A stretch of 6,553 bases of DNA from Hyphomicrobiales bacterium (GTDB lineage Bacteria > Pseudomonadota > Alphaproteobacteria > Rhizobiales > Beijerinckiaceae). Of the stretch, positions 1 through 4,784 are shown piece by piece; position 1 is the first letter of the stretch, and every line of letters begins with the position of its first letter. The stretch is from NCBI GenBank assembly GCA_028290085.1, contig JAQGKN010000020.1, forward strand, positions 1-6,553, in the 5' to 3' direction. Both the position numbers and the translations under genes were made by a program. Below the pieces are notes generated by a model. That model was not told the DNA's origin and did no database searches. It was given only the letters and a program-made list of their open reading frames with translations.

Positions 1-42
1 GTCTTCAATCCAACACGCCCCCTCCAACGACTGCGATCCCTC

Positions 43-792
43 GTGCGATTTCGCCCCACTCTTTATGCGGCCCTCGGCCTCGTGCTGTTCCTGCTGTTCT
101 GGGAGGCTGTGCCCCGTTCCGGCCTCATCCAGTCGAGCCTGCTGCCCCCACCGAGCGAATTGCCCCAAGCGTTCATGCGGGAGTTTCGCAGCGGGCTCTG
201 GGCTGAATATGTGGGCTTAAGCCTCAATCATTACGTGCTCGGCTTTATCGTCGGCGCGGGGCTCGGGACGATCATGGGCGTCGCGACCGGCATGTCGAAT
301 GTGCTCGACTGGTCGCTCGCCTGGGTGGTGCGGCTGCTGCGTCCAATCCCGAACCTGGCCTGGGCACCCTTCGCCATTATCTGGTTCGGCGTCGATCAGG
401 CCAACGCGATCTTCATCATCTCCATCGGTGTGTTCTGGATCGCCTTTTTCGCGGCACACGGTGCGATTCGCAGTGTCGACCGTGATCTCGTGGAAGTGGC
501 CGACGCCTTTGGGTTTCGTAGCGCGCCCGAGCGGCTCGTGAAAGTCCTGCTGCCCGCGGCCACGCCGGGCATTCTGATCGGCCTGCGCACCGCGCTCGGT
601 CAGGCCTGGATGGCCGTTGTCGCCGCCGAGCTTTCGGGCGTCAGTGGATTGGGCAGCCGCATGATGCAGGCCTCCAGCCTGCTCGCGACGGATATCGTCG
701 TCGTCTACATGCTCACGATGGCCGCGCTATATGGCATCATGGATGCGGGTTTCATGTTCGCACAGGAAAGGCTCCTGAAATGGAAGCCGTGA
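43..792 (+). CDS. ABC transporter permease, SsuC/TauC (nitrate/sulfonate/taurine) type
   Basis: Inner-membrane permease of an ABC importer; with the ATPase encoded next it would move a small solute delivered by a periplasmic binding protein. From the GTG at 43 it is 249 aa, close to the usual 250-280 aa. A hydrophobic segment lies at about residues 8-24, then LLPPPSELP at 33-41 (SsuC/TauC proteins have a similar proline-rich stretch), then membrane segments at about 63-82, 104-116, 121-140, 176-198 and 218-238. The cytoplasmic EAA-type loop that docks on the ATPase is at about 151-177 (E151, A153, G157, LP at 170-171). The start is uncertain: GTG 43 has no clear Shine-Dalgarno, and the frame stays open to the first base of the window, so the true start may lie upstream. 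The substrate cannot be read from the sequence; sulfonate, taurine, nitrate or a thiamine precursor are all possible for this family. The family is confident, the 5' end is not. Confidence 0.88.
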   Translation: MRFRPTLYAALGLVLFLLFWEAVPRSGLIQSSLLPPPSELPQAFMREFRSGLWAEYVGLSLNHYVLGFIVGAGLGTIMGVATGMSNVLDWSLAWVVRLLRPIPNLAWAPFAIIWFGVDQANAIFIISIGVFWIAFFAAHGAIRSVDRDLVEVADAFGFRSAPERLVKVLLPAATPGILIGLRTALGQAWMAVVAAELSGVSGLGSRMMQASSLLATDIVVVYMLTMAALYGIMDAGFMFAQERLLKWKP

Positions 793-1577
793 CGAGTTGC
801 CCCCTGACGCCGATCATCCATATCAGCGGGCTCGGCCTTGCCTTCGAGCAGAACGGCCAGCGCACCGACGTGCTGCGCGGCCTCGATCTCGATGTCCGCA
901 CCGGTGAATTCGTCGCCATTGTCGGCGCCTCAGGGGTCGGCAAATCGACGCTGCTGCGCGTGCTCATGAACCTCGCCAAGCCGACCGCCGGGACGGTAGA
1001 AATCGCGCCCGATCCGGGGGCCGAGCGGCCCATGGCCATGATGTTCCAGGATGCACGCCTGCTGCCGTGGCGGCGCGTGCTGGCCAATGTCGCCTTCGGT
1101 CTGGAAAAGACCTCTGCCCCCAAAGCCGAGCGGCTGGCGCGGGCGCGCGACGCGCTGAAGCTCGTCGGCCTCGCCGAGATGGCCGACCGCTGGCCGTATC
1201 AGCTTTCGGGCGGCCAGCGCCAGCGCGTGGCGCTCGCCCGAGCGCTGGCGGTGCGCCCCGCCATACTTCTGATGGACGAGCCCTTCAGTGCGCTGGATGT
1301 CTCCACGCGCGAAAACCTGCAGGACGAGCTTGTCCGCATCCGCGAGGAAACCGGCCGTACCATCCTCTTCGTCACGCATGACATCGACGAGGCCGTTTAC
1401 ATGGCCGACCGCGTTGTGGCTCTGGGGGGCAAGCCGGGCGAAGTCCGCTCGGCGCGCGTCATCGACGTTGCACGGCCAAGGCGCCGGGGCTCGATCATGC
1501 TTGCCGAGATCGCCCAGGAGGTGAAGGCCGATATCAACGCCGAAGCGCGCGCGCGCAGCGTCGATTTCGTCATCTGA
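780..1577 (+). CDS. ABC transporter ATP-binding protein, SsuB/TauB type
   Basis: Cytoplasmic ATPase that powers the importer whose permease precedes it. The 265-aa protein has every motif of an active nucleotide-binding domain: Walker A GASGVGKST (49-57), Q-loop Q90 in MMFQDARLLPW (the LLPW context is typical of the SsuB/TauB group), signature LSGGQ (142-146), Walker B ILLMDEP (162-168, D166 and catalytic E167), D-loop SALD (170-173) and switch H200 in VTHD. The C-terminal 50 residues are a short family-type tail with no extra regulatory domain. The ATG at 780 is preceded by AGGAAAGG (764-771) at 8 nt, and the gene begins 13 nt before the permease stop, so translation is probably coupled. It is the last gene of its operon; a 339-bp non-coding gap follows. 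The transported substrate is unknown. Confidence 0.93.
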   Translation: MEAVTSCPLTPIIHISGLGLAFEQNGQRTDVLRGLDLDVRTGEFVAIVGASGVGKSTLLRVLMNLAKPTAGTVEIAPDPGAERPMAMMFQDARLLPWRRVLANVAFGLEKTSAPKAERLARARDALKLVGLAEMADRWPYQLSGGQRQRVALARALAVRPAILLMDEPFSALDVSTRENLQDELVRIREETGRTILFVTHDIDEAVYMADRVVALGGKPGEVRSARVIDVARPRRRGSIMLAEIAQEVKADINAEARARSVDFVI

Positions 1578-1578
1578 A

Positions 1579-1595
1579 AGTGCCGGGGCGGCACT
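1579..1595 (+). terminator. Weak hairpin after the ABC ATPase gene
   Basis: AGTGCC (1579-1584) and GGCACT (1590-1595) form a perfect 6-bp stem with a 5-nt GGGGC loop, two bases after the stop codon. No T-run follows, so this is not a standard intrinsic terminator. It may protect a 3' end or be chance in GC-rich DNA. A looser dyad, CGCTTGC (1600-1606) with GCAAGCG (1627-1633), follows. Confidence 0.25.
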
Positions 1596-1712
1596 GCCGC
1601 GCTTGCGATTCCCCTGCGGTCCTGCTGCAAGCGTCTGCAACCTTCGTCACGAAGCCGTCGCGACGATAGAAGTTGCTTTGTAAACAACAGACTAAACACA
1701 CCTACGCTTGCC

Positions 1713-1741
1713 TTGACACAATCTCGCCTCGACAATATGGT
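1713..1741 (+). promoter_or_regulatory. Predicted sigma70-type promoter of the atp (F0) operon
   Basis: A perfect -35 hexamer TTGACA (1713-1718) is followed after exactly 17 nt by TATGGT (1736-1741), which matches 4 of 6 bases of the -10 consensus. The surrounding AT-rich stretch contrasts with the GC-rich flanks. Transcription would start near 1748, giving a leader of about 170 nt before the atpI start at 1917. It is the best promoter-like pair in the gap and lies in front of an operon that needs strong constitutive expression. Confidence 0.6.
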
Positions 1742-1774
1742 GCGCCCGTCTCGCAGGGGTCGGATTTGTTCTTC

Positions 1775-1790
1775 AGCGAACGCGTCCGCT
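1775..1790. promoter_or_regulatory. Near-palindrome early in the atp leader
   Basis: AGCGAACG|CGTCCGCT is a 16-bp dyad with 7 of 8 positions symmetric, centred on ACGCGT. It lies about 30 nt downstream of the predicted transcription start, so it could be an operator or an RNA hairpin, although without a loop it favours a DNA-level role. No specific regulator is recognised. Confidence 0.25.
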
Positions 1791-1833
1791 TAACCTGAAA
1801 TTCTGGCACTTTTGGTTGTGTTTTCTTGGCCGC

Positions 1834-1980
1834 ATGTCGAGTCCAAGGCTCGCTTTTCGTCGTTTCAGGCCCTATAGGGTCCGGCAGGAACGTTTCCTGC
1901 GACACGGAAAGAGCCGATGGCGAAGGACGAGGACGAGGGATCCCGAGCAGAAGGATCCGATAACGAGGAACGGGCCATGA
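1834..1980 (+). CDS. Possible small upstream ORF, arginine-rich, 48 aa
   Basis: An ATG at 1834 opens a 48-codon frame that runs through the end of the atp leader and the first codons of atpI in another frame. Its stop TGA (1978-1980) overlaps the in-frame atpI codon Met21 (ATG 1977-1979) as ATGA, the pattern seen in translationally coupled genes. The product would be strikingly basic (FRRFRPYRVRQERF near residues 8-21, RWRRTRTR near 29-36) with no membrane segment. Against it: no good Shine-Dalgarno precedes 1834, and arginine-rich reading is common in out-of-frame GC-rich DNA. No known family is recognised. It may be a leader peptide or pure coincidence. Confidence 0.2.
   Translation: MSSPRLAFRRFRPYRVRQERFLRHGKSRWRRTRTRDPEQKDPITRNGP
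1868..1881 (+). promoter_or_regulatory. CCCTATAGGG palindrome in the atp leader
   Basis: A perfect 10-bp palindrome (1870-1879) extends by a G-T wobble and a G-C pair to 1868-1881. It sits 36 bases before the atpI start and immediately before a second dyad at 1884-1900. It may be part of a structured 5' leader or a DNA operator; its function is unknown. Confidence 0.3.
1884..1900 (+). promoter_or_regulatory. Hairpin just upstream of the atpI ribosome-binding site
   Basis: GCAGGAA (1884-1890) and TTCCTGC (1894-1900) form a perfect 7-bp inverted repeat with a 3-nt loop. It ends 5 nt before the GGAAAGAG Shine-Dalgarno-like stretch (1906-1913) of atpI. The left arm itself contains AGGAA, so the fold would hide an alternative ribosome-binding sequence. 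It could affect translation initiation of atpI or act as an operator. Confidence 0.35.
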
Positions 1981-2291
1981 AGGCGCGGCTCGAGTCTCTC
2001 TCGGCGGCGCTCGACCGGCAGCGGAAGGATCACCCCGATCCTGCCGCGGTCGATGGCGCCGAAGTGCAGACGAGCAGGGCGATGAGCTTGGGCTTTCGTG
2101 TGCTTTCGGAATTCGTGGCCGGCATTGTCGTTGGCGCCCTTCTCGGGTGGCAGTTCGACAAGTGGCTGGGAACATCGCCGGCTCTGCTGCTCATCATGTC
2201 GATGTTGGGCGCCGGGGCTGGCTTCTGGAACGTGTACCGCATCGCGGCCGCTCCCACGGGATCGCAGCGCGGGGATCGTTCCAGGCATTGA
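1917..2291 (+). CDS. atpI: F0F1 ATP synthase assembly protein AtpI (AtpZ/AtpI family)
   Basis: Small inner-membrane accessory protein, first gene of the F0 operon. In this family it is not part of the finished enzyme and is thought to help c-ring assembly and ion supply. The 124-aa product has a charged, acidic soluble N-terminus (1-55), then two membrane helices at about 60-79 and 88-108. The family-typical residues are visible: E65, G69, G73, G77 and D81 around helix 1, and GxGAGFWNVYR (98-108) at the end of helix 2. The start is ambiguous. ATG 1917 has GGAAAGAG (1906-1913) with short spacing, whereas ATG 1977 (Met21) has a better GAGGAA (1965-1970) at 6 nt and would give 104 aa. A stop at 1875 in the same frame limits any further extension. 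Its position directly before atpB supports the call. Confidence 0.85.
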   Translation: MAKDEDEGSRAEGSDNEERAMKARLESLSAALDRQRKDHPDPAAVDGAEVQTSRAMSLGFRVLSEFVAGIVVGALLGWQFDKWLGTSPALLLIMSMLGAGAGFWNVYRIAAAPTGSQRGDRSRH

Positions 2292-2292
2292 A

Positions 2293-2379
2293 TCTGGCGC
2301 CGCCTGGCGCAGACGCTGAACCGCTTTCTCGCGCCCTCCGGGGCGCGAGCCGTATATGATCTCCGCGCCCGAAGGCGCG
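2293..2379 (+). promoter_or_regulatory. Three consecutive GC hairpins between atpI and atpB
   Basis: The 109-nt gap holds three stems in a row. The first is imperfect at 2293-2313 (TCTG-G-CGCC against GGCGCAGA, one bulge). The second is a strong 9-bp stem CTCGCGCCC/GGGCGCGAG with a TCCG tetraloop (2328-2349). The third is a 6-bp stem CGCGCC/GGCGCG with a CGAA loop (2364-2379). No T-run follows any of them, so they are not classical terminators. They end 7 nt before the atpB Shine-Dalgarno. Likely roles are mRNA processing, 5'-end protection of the atpB-atpE message or partial attenuation. Confidence 0.45.
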
Positions 2380-2386
2380 ATCAGAC

Positions 2387-2403
2387 AAGGGCTTGATACA
2401 GTG
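2387..2403 (+). promoter_or_regulatory. Ribosome-binding site that decides the atpB GTG start
   Basis: AAGGG (2387-2391) lies 9 nt before GTG 2401. The alternative in-frame ATG at 2356 has no comparable Shine-Dalgarno, and its extra 15 codons would run through the hairpin at 2364-2379. Starting at 2401 puts the family motif DPIHQF at residues 9-14, where it normally lies near the N-terminus of alphaproteobacterial subunit a. Confidence 0.65.
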
Positions 2404-3165
2404 GCGACACCGAGCAAGGCGATCGATCCGATCCATCAATTCATCGTCGAACCGCTGGCGCGCATCCATCTGTTCGGCGTCGATGCGTCGTTCACCAATG
2501 CATCGCTGTTCATGGTGGTCGTGTTGCTCGCGATCACCTTCCTCATGATCATCGGCACCGCGCAGAAGAGCCTCGTTCCCGGGCGCCTGCAGTCGGCTGC
2601 CGAAATGTCCTACGAGTTCGTGGCCAATACCGTGCGCAGCACCGCAGGCCAGGAAGGCATGAAGTTCTTCCCGCTGGTCTTCTCGCTGTTCATGTTCGTG
2701 CTGTTCTCGAACCTGATCGGCATCGTGCCCTACACGTTCACGGTTACCAGCCAGATCGTCGTCACTTTCGCGCTGGCCGCGCTGGTGATCCTGACTGTGA
2801 TCCTGTACGGCACGTACAAGCACGGCACGCATTTCCTGCACCTGTTCGTGCCGTCGGGCGTTCCGATGATCCTGATGCCGTTCATCGTGCTGATCGAAGT
2901 GATCTCCTTCGTATCGCGTCCCATCTCGCTGTCGGTTCGTCTCTTCGCAAACATGCTTGCGGGCCACATCACGCTGAAGGTGTTTGGCGCCTTCGTCGCG
3001 ATGCTGCTCGGCGGCACGGGCGCTGCTGCGATCCTCTCTCCCCTGCCGCTCGCCGCCATCGTCGCTCTCACGGGCTTCGAAATACTTGTCGCGTTCCTGC
3101 AGGCGTATGTGTTCGCCATCCTCACCTGCGTCTATCTCAACGACGCACTTCACCCGGGTCACTGA
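2401..3165 (+). CDS. atpB: F0F1 ATP synthase subunit a
   Basis: Membrane stator subunit that carries the two proton half-channels and contacts the c-ring. From GTG 2401 it is 254 aa, a normal length; an ATG at 2356 would give 269 aa but is less likely. Landmarks are DPIHQF (9-14), [16 protein letters not shown] (59-74), LFVPSGVP (148-155), the essential arginine R180 in [14 protein letters not shown], and [24 protein letters not shown] at the C-terminus with conserved Q234. By alignment with E. coli, H189 replaces Glu219 and E227 replaces His245. This reciprocal swap is known from mitochondria and alphaproteobacteria and supports the taxonomic reading. Hydrophobic segments fit the multi-helix fold. 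The stop TGA is followed directly by TAA, and atpE begins 57 nt later. Confidence 0.97.
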   Translation: MATPSKAIDPIHQFIVEPLARIHLFGVDASFTNASLFMVVVLLAITFLMIIGTAQKSLVPGRLQSAAEMSYEFVANTVRSTAGQEGMKFFPLVFSLFMFVLFSNLIGIVPYTFTVTSQIVVTFALAALVILTVILYGTYKHGTHFLHLFVPSGVPMILMPFIVLIEVISFVSRPISLSVRLFANMLAGHITLKVFGAFVAMLLGGTGAAAILSPLPLAAIVALTGFEILVAFLQAYVFAILTCVYLNDALHPGH

Positions 3166-3222
3166 TAAATATCTTAACAACAGCCAGATTGACCCAAATC
3201 TAGCACCTCACAGGAGTTCAAA
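3166..3222 (+). promoter_or_regulatory. AT-rich intercistronic region and strong ribosome-binding site of atpE
   Basis: The 57-nt spacer begins with an AT-rich run (TAAATATCTTAACAA, 3166-3180) unlike the surrounding GC-rich DNA. It contains a weak AGATT/AATCT dyad (3186-3201) and ends in a perfect AGGAG (3212-3216) 6 nt before ATG 3223. E. coli atpE is known to have an AU-rich translation enhancer in the same place; by analogy this stretch probably raises translation of the c subunit. The functional claim is inference. Confidence 0.5.
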
Positions 3223-3450
3223 ATGGATCCCGTTGCAGCAAAGTACATCGGCGCCGGCCTCGCCACCCTCGGCATGGGCGCAGCCGCCATCGGCGTGGGT
3301 AACATCTTCGGCAATTTCCTCTCGGGCGCCCTGCGCAACCCGTCGGCTGCCGATGGCCAGTTCGGCCGCGCCTTCATCGGCGCCGCACTTGCTGAAGGTC
3401 TCGGCATCTTCTCGTTCCTGGTCGCGATCATTCTGCTGTTCGTGGTCTAA
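3223..3450 (+). CDS. atpE: F0F1 ATP synthase subunit c (c-ring proteolipid)
   Basis: A 75-aa hairpin membrane protein; many copies form the rotating ring that carries protons across the membrane. Helix 1 (about 8-32) has the glycine/alanine repeat that packs the ring ([20 protein letters not shown]). The polar loop contains the invariant R38-N39-P40 that contacts the F1 central stalk. Helix 2 (about 48-74) carries the proton-binding carboxylate E58 in ALAEGLGIF. No sodium-type binding set is obvious around E58, so proton use is expected. It has the strongest Shine-Dalgarno of the operon. An intrinsic terminator begins 7 nt after its stop codon, separating it from the stalk genes. Confidence 0.98.
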   Translation: MDPVAAKYIGAGLATLGMGAAAIGVGNIFGNFLSGALRNPSAADGQFGRAFIGAALAEGLGIFSFLVAIILLFVV

Positions 3451-3457
3451 TCAGATC

Positions 3458-3499
3458 GCGCGACCGTGGCGCCCGGCGCCCGGTCGCGCTTTTTTCTTT
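3458..3499 (+). terminator. Rho-independent terminator inside the F0 operon, after atpE
   Basis: A perfect 9-bp GC stem GCGCGACCG (3458-3466) / CGGTCGCGC (3481-3489) can extend by an inner GGCGC/GCGCC stem (3468-3472 / 3476-3480) beyond a single bulged T. It is followed at once by TTTTTTCTTT (3490-3499). This is the textbook shape of an intrinsic terminator, 7 nt after the atpE stop and 25 nt before the atpF' start. It presumably ends part of the transcripts so that more message covers atpE than atpF'-atpF. No promoter is evident between it and atpF', so read-through must supply the stalk genes. Confidence 0.85.
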
Positions 3500-3524
3500 C
3501 CCGCTCTCTTCTATCGGACGACCC

Positions 3525-4082
3525 ATGGCCACGACCGATCAAGCCGGCCACGCGGCAGGCACCGAGGTTCCCGGCGGAGCCCATGCTAAGGGCACGTTCC
3601 CGCCCTTCGATGCGACCTCTTTCGCGCCCCAGCTCATCTGGCTGGCGTTGATTTTTGGCGCGCTTTATCTTCTCATGTCCCGCCTCGCGCTGCCGCGCGT
3701 CGAGGGTATTCTCGAAGCACGCCGCGGACGTATCGCCGGCGACCTCGACGATGCCTCGGCCATGCAGGACAAGGCGCGGGCCGCAGGCGCTGCCTATGAC
3801 AAGACGCTCGCCGATGCCAAAGCCAAGGCGCAGGCCATGGCCCAGCAGATGCGCGACCAACTCGCTGCCGAGTCCGACACCAAGCGCAAGACGCTCGAGA
3901 GCGATCTCAACGTGAAGCTCGCCGATGCCGAACGCACCATCGGCGCGAACAAGGCACAGGCGATGACGCATGTCGTCGAGATCGCCACCGAGGCCGCCGC
4001 CGACATCGTTCGCCAGATCACCGGCAAGCCGGTCGACGCGCAAGCCATCGCCCGGGCGATGGCTGCGACCAAGACCGCCTGA
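3525..4082 (+). CDS. atpF': F0F1 ATP synthase subunit b' (second b-type stator subunit)
   Basis: One half of the b'b peripheral stalk that holds F1 against F0 rotation; the two-gene version occurs in alphaproteobacteria, cyanobacteria and chloroplasts. The 185-aa protein has a polar Gly/Ala/His-containing N-terminus (1-24), then FPPFDATSFAPQLIWL (25-40), characteristic of b', running into one membrane helix at about 34-52. A long charged Ala-rich helix/coiled coil follows to about 165 with the usual RGRIAGDLDDA segment. The ATG at 3525 has only a weak GGA (3516-3518), much poorer than atpE, consistent with lower output. It lies just after the internal terminator and is followed by atpF after 11 nt. 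The gene is also named atpG, atpX or atpF2 in related genomes. Confidence 0.94.
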   Translation: MATTDQAGHAAGTEVPGGAHAKGTFPPFDATSFAPQLIWLALIFGALYLLMSRLALPRVEGILEARRGRIAGDLDDASAMQDKARAAGAAYDKTLADAKAKAQAMAQQMRDQLAAESDTKRKTLESDLNVKLADAERTIGANKAQAMTHVVEIATEAAADIVRQITGKPVDAQAIARAMAATKTA

Positions 4083-4093
4083 GGGGACAAGAC

Positions 4094-4579
4094 ATGGTTT
4101 TCAACGACGCCTTTTTCGTCGCCCTCGGCTTCGTCCTCTTCGTGCTCCTGCTCGGCTATATGGGCGTGCACAAGCAGCTGACGGGTGCCCTCGACGGTCG
4201 CGCCACCAAGATTCGCGCGGAAGTCGCGGAGGCCCAGCGCCTGCGTGAGGAAGCCGCCGCCGTGCTCGCCTCTTTCGAAAAAAAGCGCGCCGAGGCGGAG
4301 GCCGAAGCACAGGCCATCGTCACCGCTGCGCGCGCCGAGGCCGAGCAGCTGGCGCGCGACACCGCCGAGCGCATGGCCGAATTCATCACGCGCCGTACCG
4401 CGCAGGCTGAAAACAAGATCGCCGCCGCCGAAGCACAGGCCGCGCTCGACGTGCGCGCCGCAGCCGCCGACGCCGCGGTAAAGGCCGCTGAAGTGGTGCT
4501 GAGCACCGAAGGCAAGGGCACGGTTGGCGACCAGCTCGTTGCCAAGGGCATTCAGGAACTCAAGACCCTGATGCACTGA
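4094..4579 (+). CDS. atpF: F0F1 ATP synthase subunit b
   Basis: The other half of the peripheral stalk; it pairs with b' and binds subunit delta at the top of F1. The 161-aa protein starts with a single membrane helix (about 5-24), then a very regular Ala/Glu/Arg-rich helix (about 40-135) suited to a right-handed coiled coil. It ends in VGDQLVAKGIQELKTLMH, typical of alphaproteobacterial b. The Shine-Dalgarno AGGGG (4082-4086) overlaps the last base of the b' stop and lies 7 nt before ATG 4094, so the two stalk genes are probably translated in step. It is the last gene of the operon; a strong terminator begins 18 nt after the stop. No F1 genes follow. Confidence 0.95.
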   Translation: MVFNDAFFVALGFVLFVLLLGYMGVHKQLTGALDGRATKIRAEVAEAQRLREEAAAVLASFEKKRAEAEAEAQAIVTAARAEAEQLARDTAERMAEFITRRTAQAENKIAAAEAQAALDVRAAAADAAVKAAEVVLSTEGKGTVGDQLVAKGIQELKTLMH

Positions 4580-4597
4580 CGTGTGCCTGACGTAATT

Positions 4598-4633
4598 TAA
4601 AAAAACCCCGGAGTTCGCTCCGGGGTTTTTTTA
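4598..4633. terminator. Strong, probably bidirectional terminator after atpF
   Basis: The 8-bp GC stem CCCCGGAG (4606-4613) / CTCCGGGG (4618-4625) is closed by a TTCG tetraloop and flanked by A7 (4599-4605) and T7 (4626-4632). The tracts pair, and with T4598/A4633 they give a 16-bp hairpin in all. The T-run ends atp transcripts on the + strand, and the complementary A-run gives a T-run on the - strand, so it can also stop gcvPB transcripts arriving from the other side. Confidence 0.95.
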
Positions 4634-4662
4634 TGCGCCAACGCCTCTGAACGGGACGCGGC

Positions 4663-4784
4663 CCTTCTCCCATCGGGAGAAGGTGCCCGTGAAACGGGCG
4701 GATGAGGGGTTTCCGCGTCTCAGAACAGAGATCGTAACCCCTCATCAGTCGTCTCCGCCGACAGCTTCTCCCAATGGGAGAAGC
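4663..4784. repeat. REP-like element: two 49-bp palindromic units in inverted orientation
   Basis: The left unit (4663-4711) consists of a 9-bp hairpin CCTTCTCCC-ATC-GGGAGAAGG, a second hairpin GCCCGT-GAA-ACGGGC (4685-4699) and the tail GATGAGGGGTT (4701-4711). The right unit (4736-4784) is the same design reversed: AACCCCTCATC (4736-4746), a middle stem GTCG/CGAC (4748-4762) and a terminal hairpin GCTTCTCCC-AAT-GGGAGAAGC (4764-4784). Both units are exactly 49 bp around a 24-bp spacer (4712-4735). CTTCTCCC/GGGAGAAG together with GGATGAGGG is a theme I recognise from dispersed intergenic repeats in many proteobacteria. It lies between convergent operons, the usual place for such repeats. It has no coding capacity. 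Confidence 0.85.

Larger units (their letters stand above)
1578..1916. other. Non-coding gap between the ABC operon and the atp operon
   Basis: No convincing conserved gene is visible here. The first part (1578-1640) is GC-rich with weak dyads after the ATPase stop. About 1670-1740 is distinctly more AT-rich and holds the predicted atp promoter. About 1748-1916 is the predicted atpI leader with three dyad symmetries and a possible small ORF starting at 1834. All of these are listed separately. Confidence 0.7.

Noticed and set aside
930..1640. Open frame on the - strand antisense to the ABC ATPase gene (236 codons)
   Set aside because: It overlaps a clear ATPase with all motifs; the translated sequence has no family features.
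1786..1800. TTAACC in the atp leader as a CtrA-binding site
   Set aside because: The second half-site (TTAA at 7-nt spacing) is missing.
2356..2400. ATG 2356 as the atpB start
   Set aside because: No Shine-Dalgarno, runs through a hairpin, and adds 15 residues ahead of the family N-terminus. GTG 2401 with AAGGG at 9 nt is better.
1702..2417. Overlapping - strand frames (1702-2175 and 1872-2417) across the atp leader and atpI
   Set aside because: Arg/Pro/Ser-rich shadow translations that span the promoter region and atpI. They show no domain or credible ribosome-binding site.
2194..3180. Long open frame on the - strand antisense to atpB (328 codons)
   Set aside because: The product is an unbroken run of D, E, H, R and Q of low complexity, as expected from the complement of a hydrophobic GC-rich gene. 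atpB on the + strand is certain.
3189..3217. TTGACC (3189-3194) as a -35 box for a separate atpE promoter
   Set aside because: At 16-18 nt spacing there is only the AGGAG ribosome-binding sequence and no -10 hexamer.
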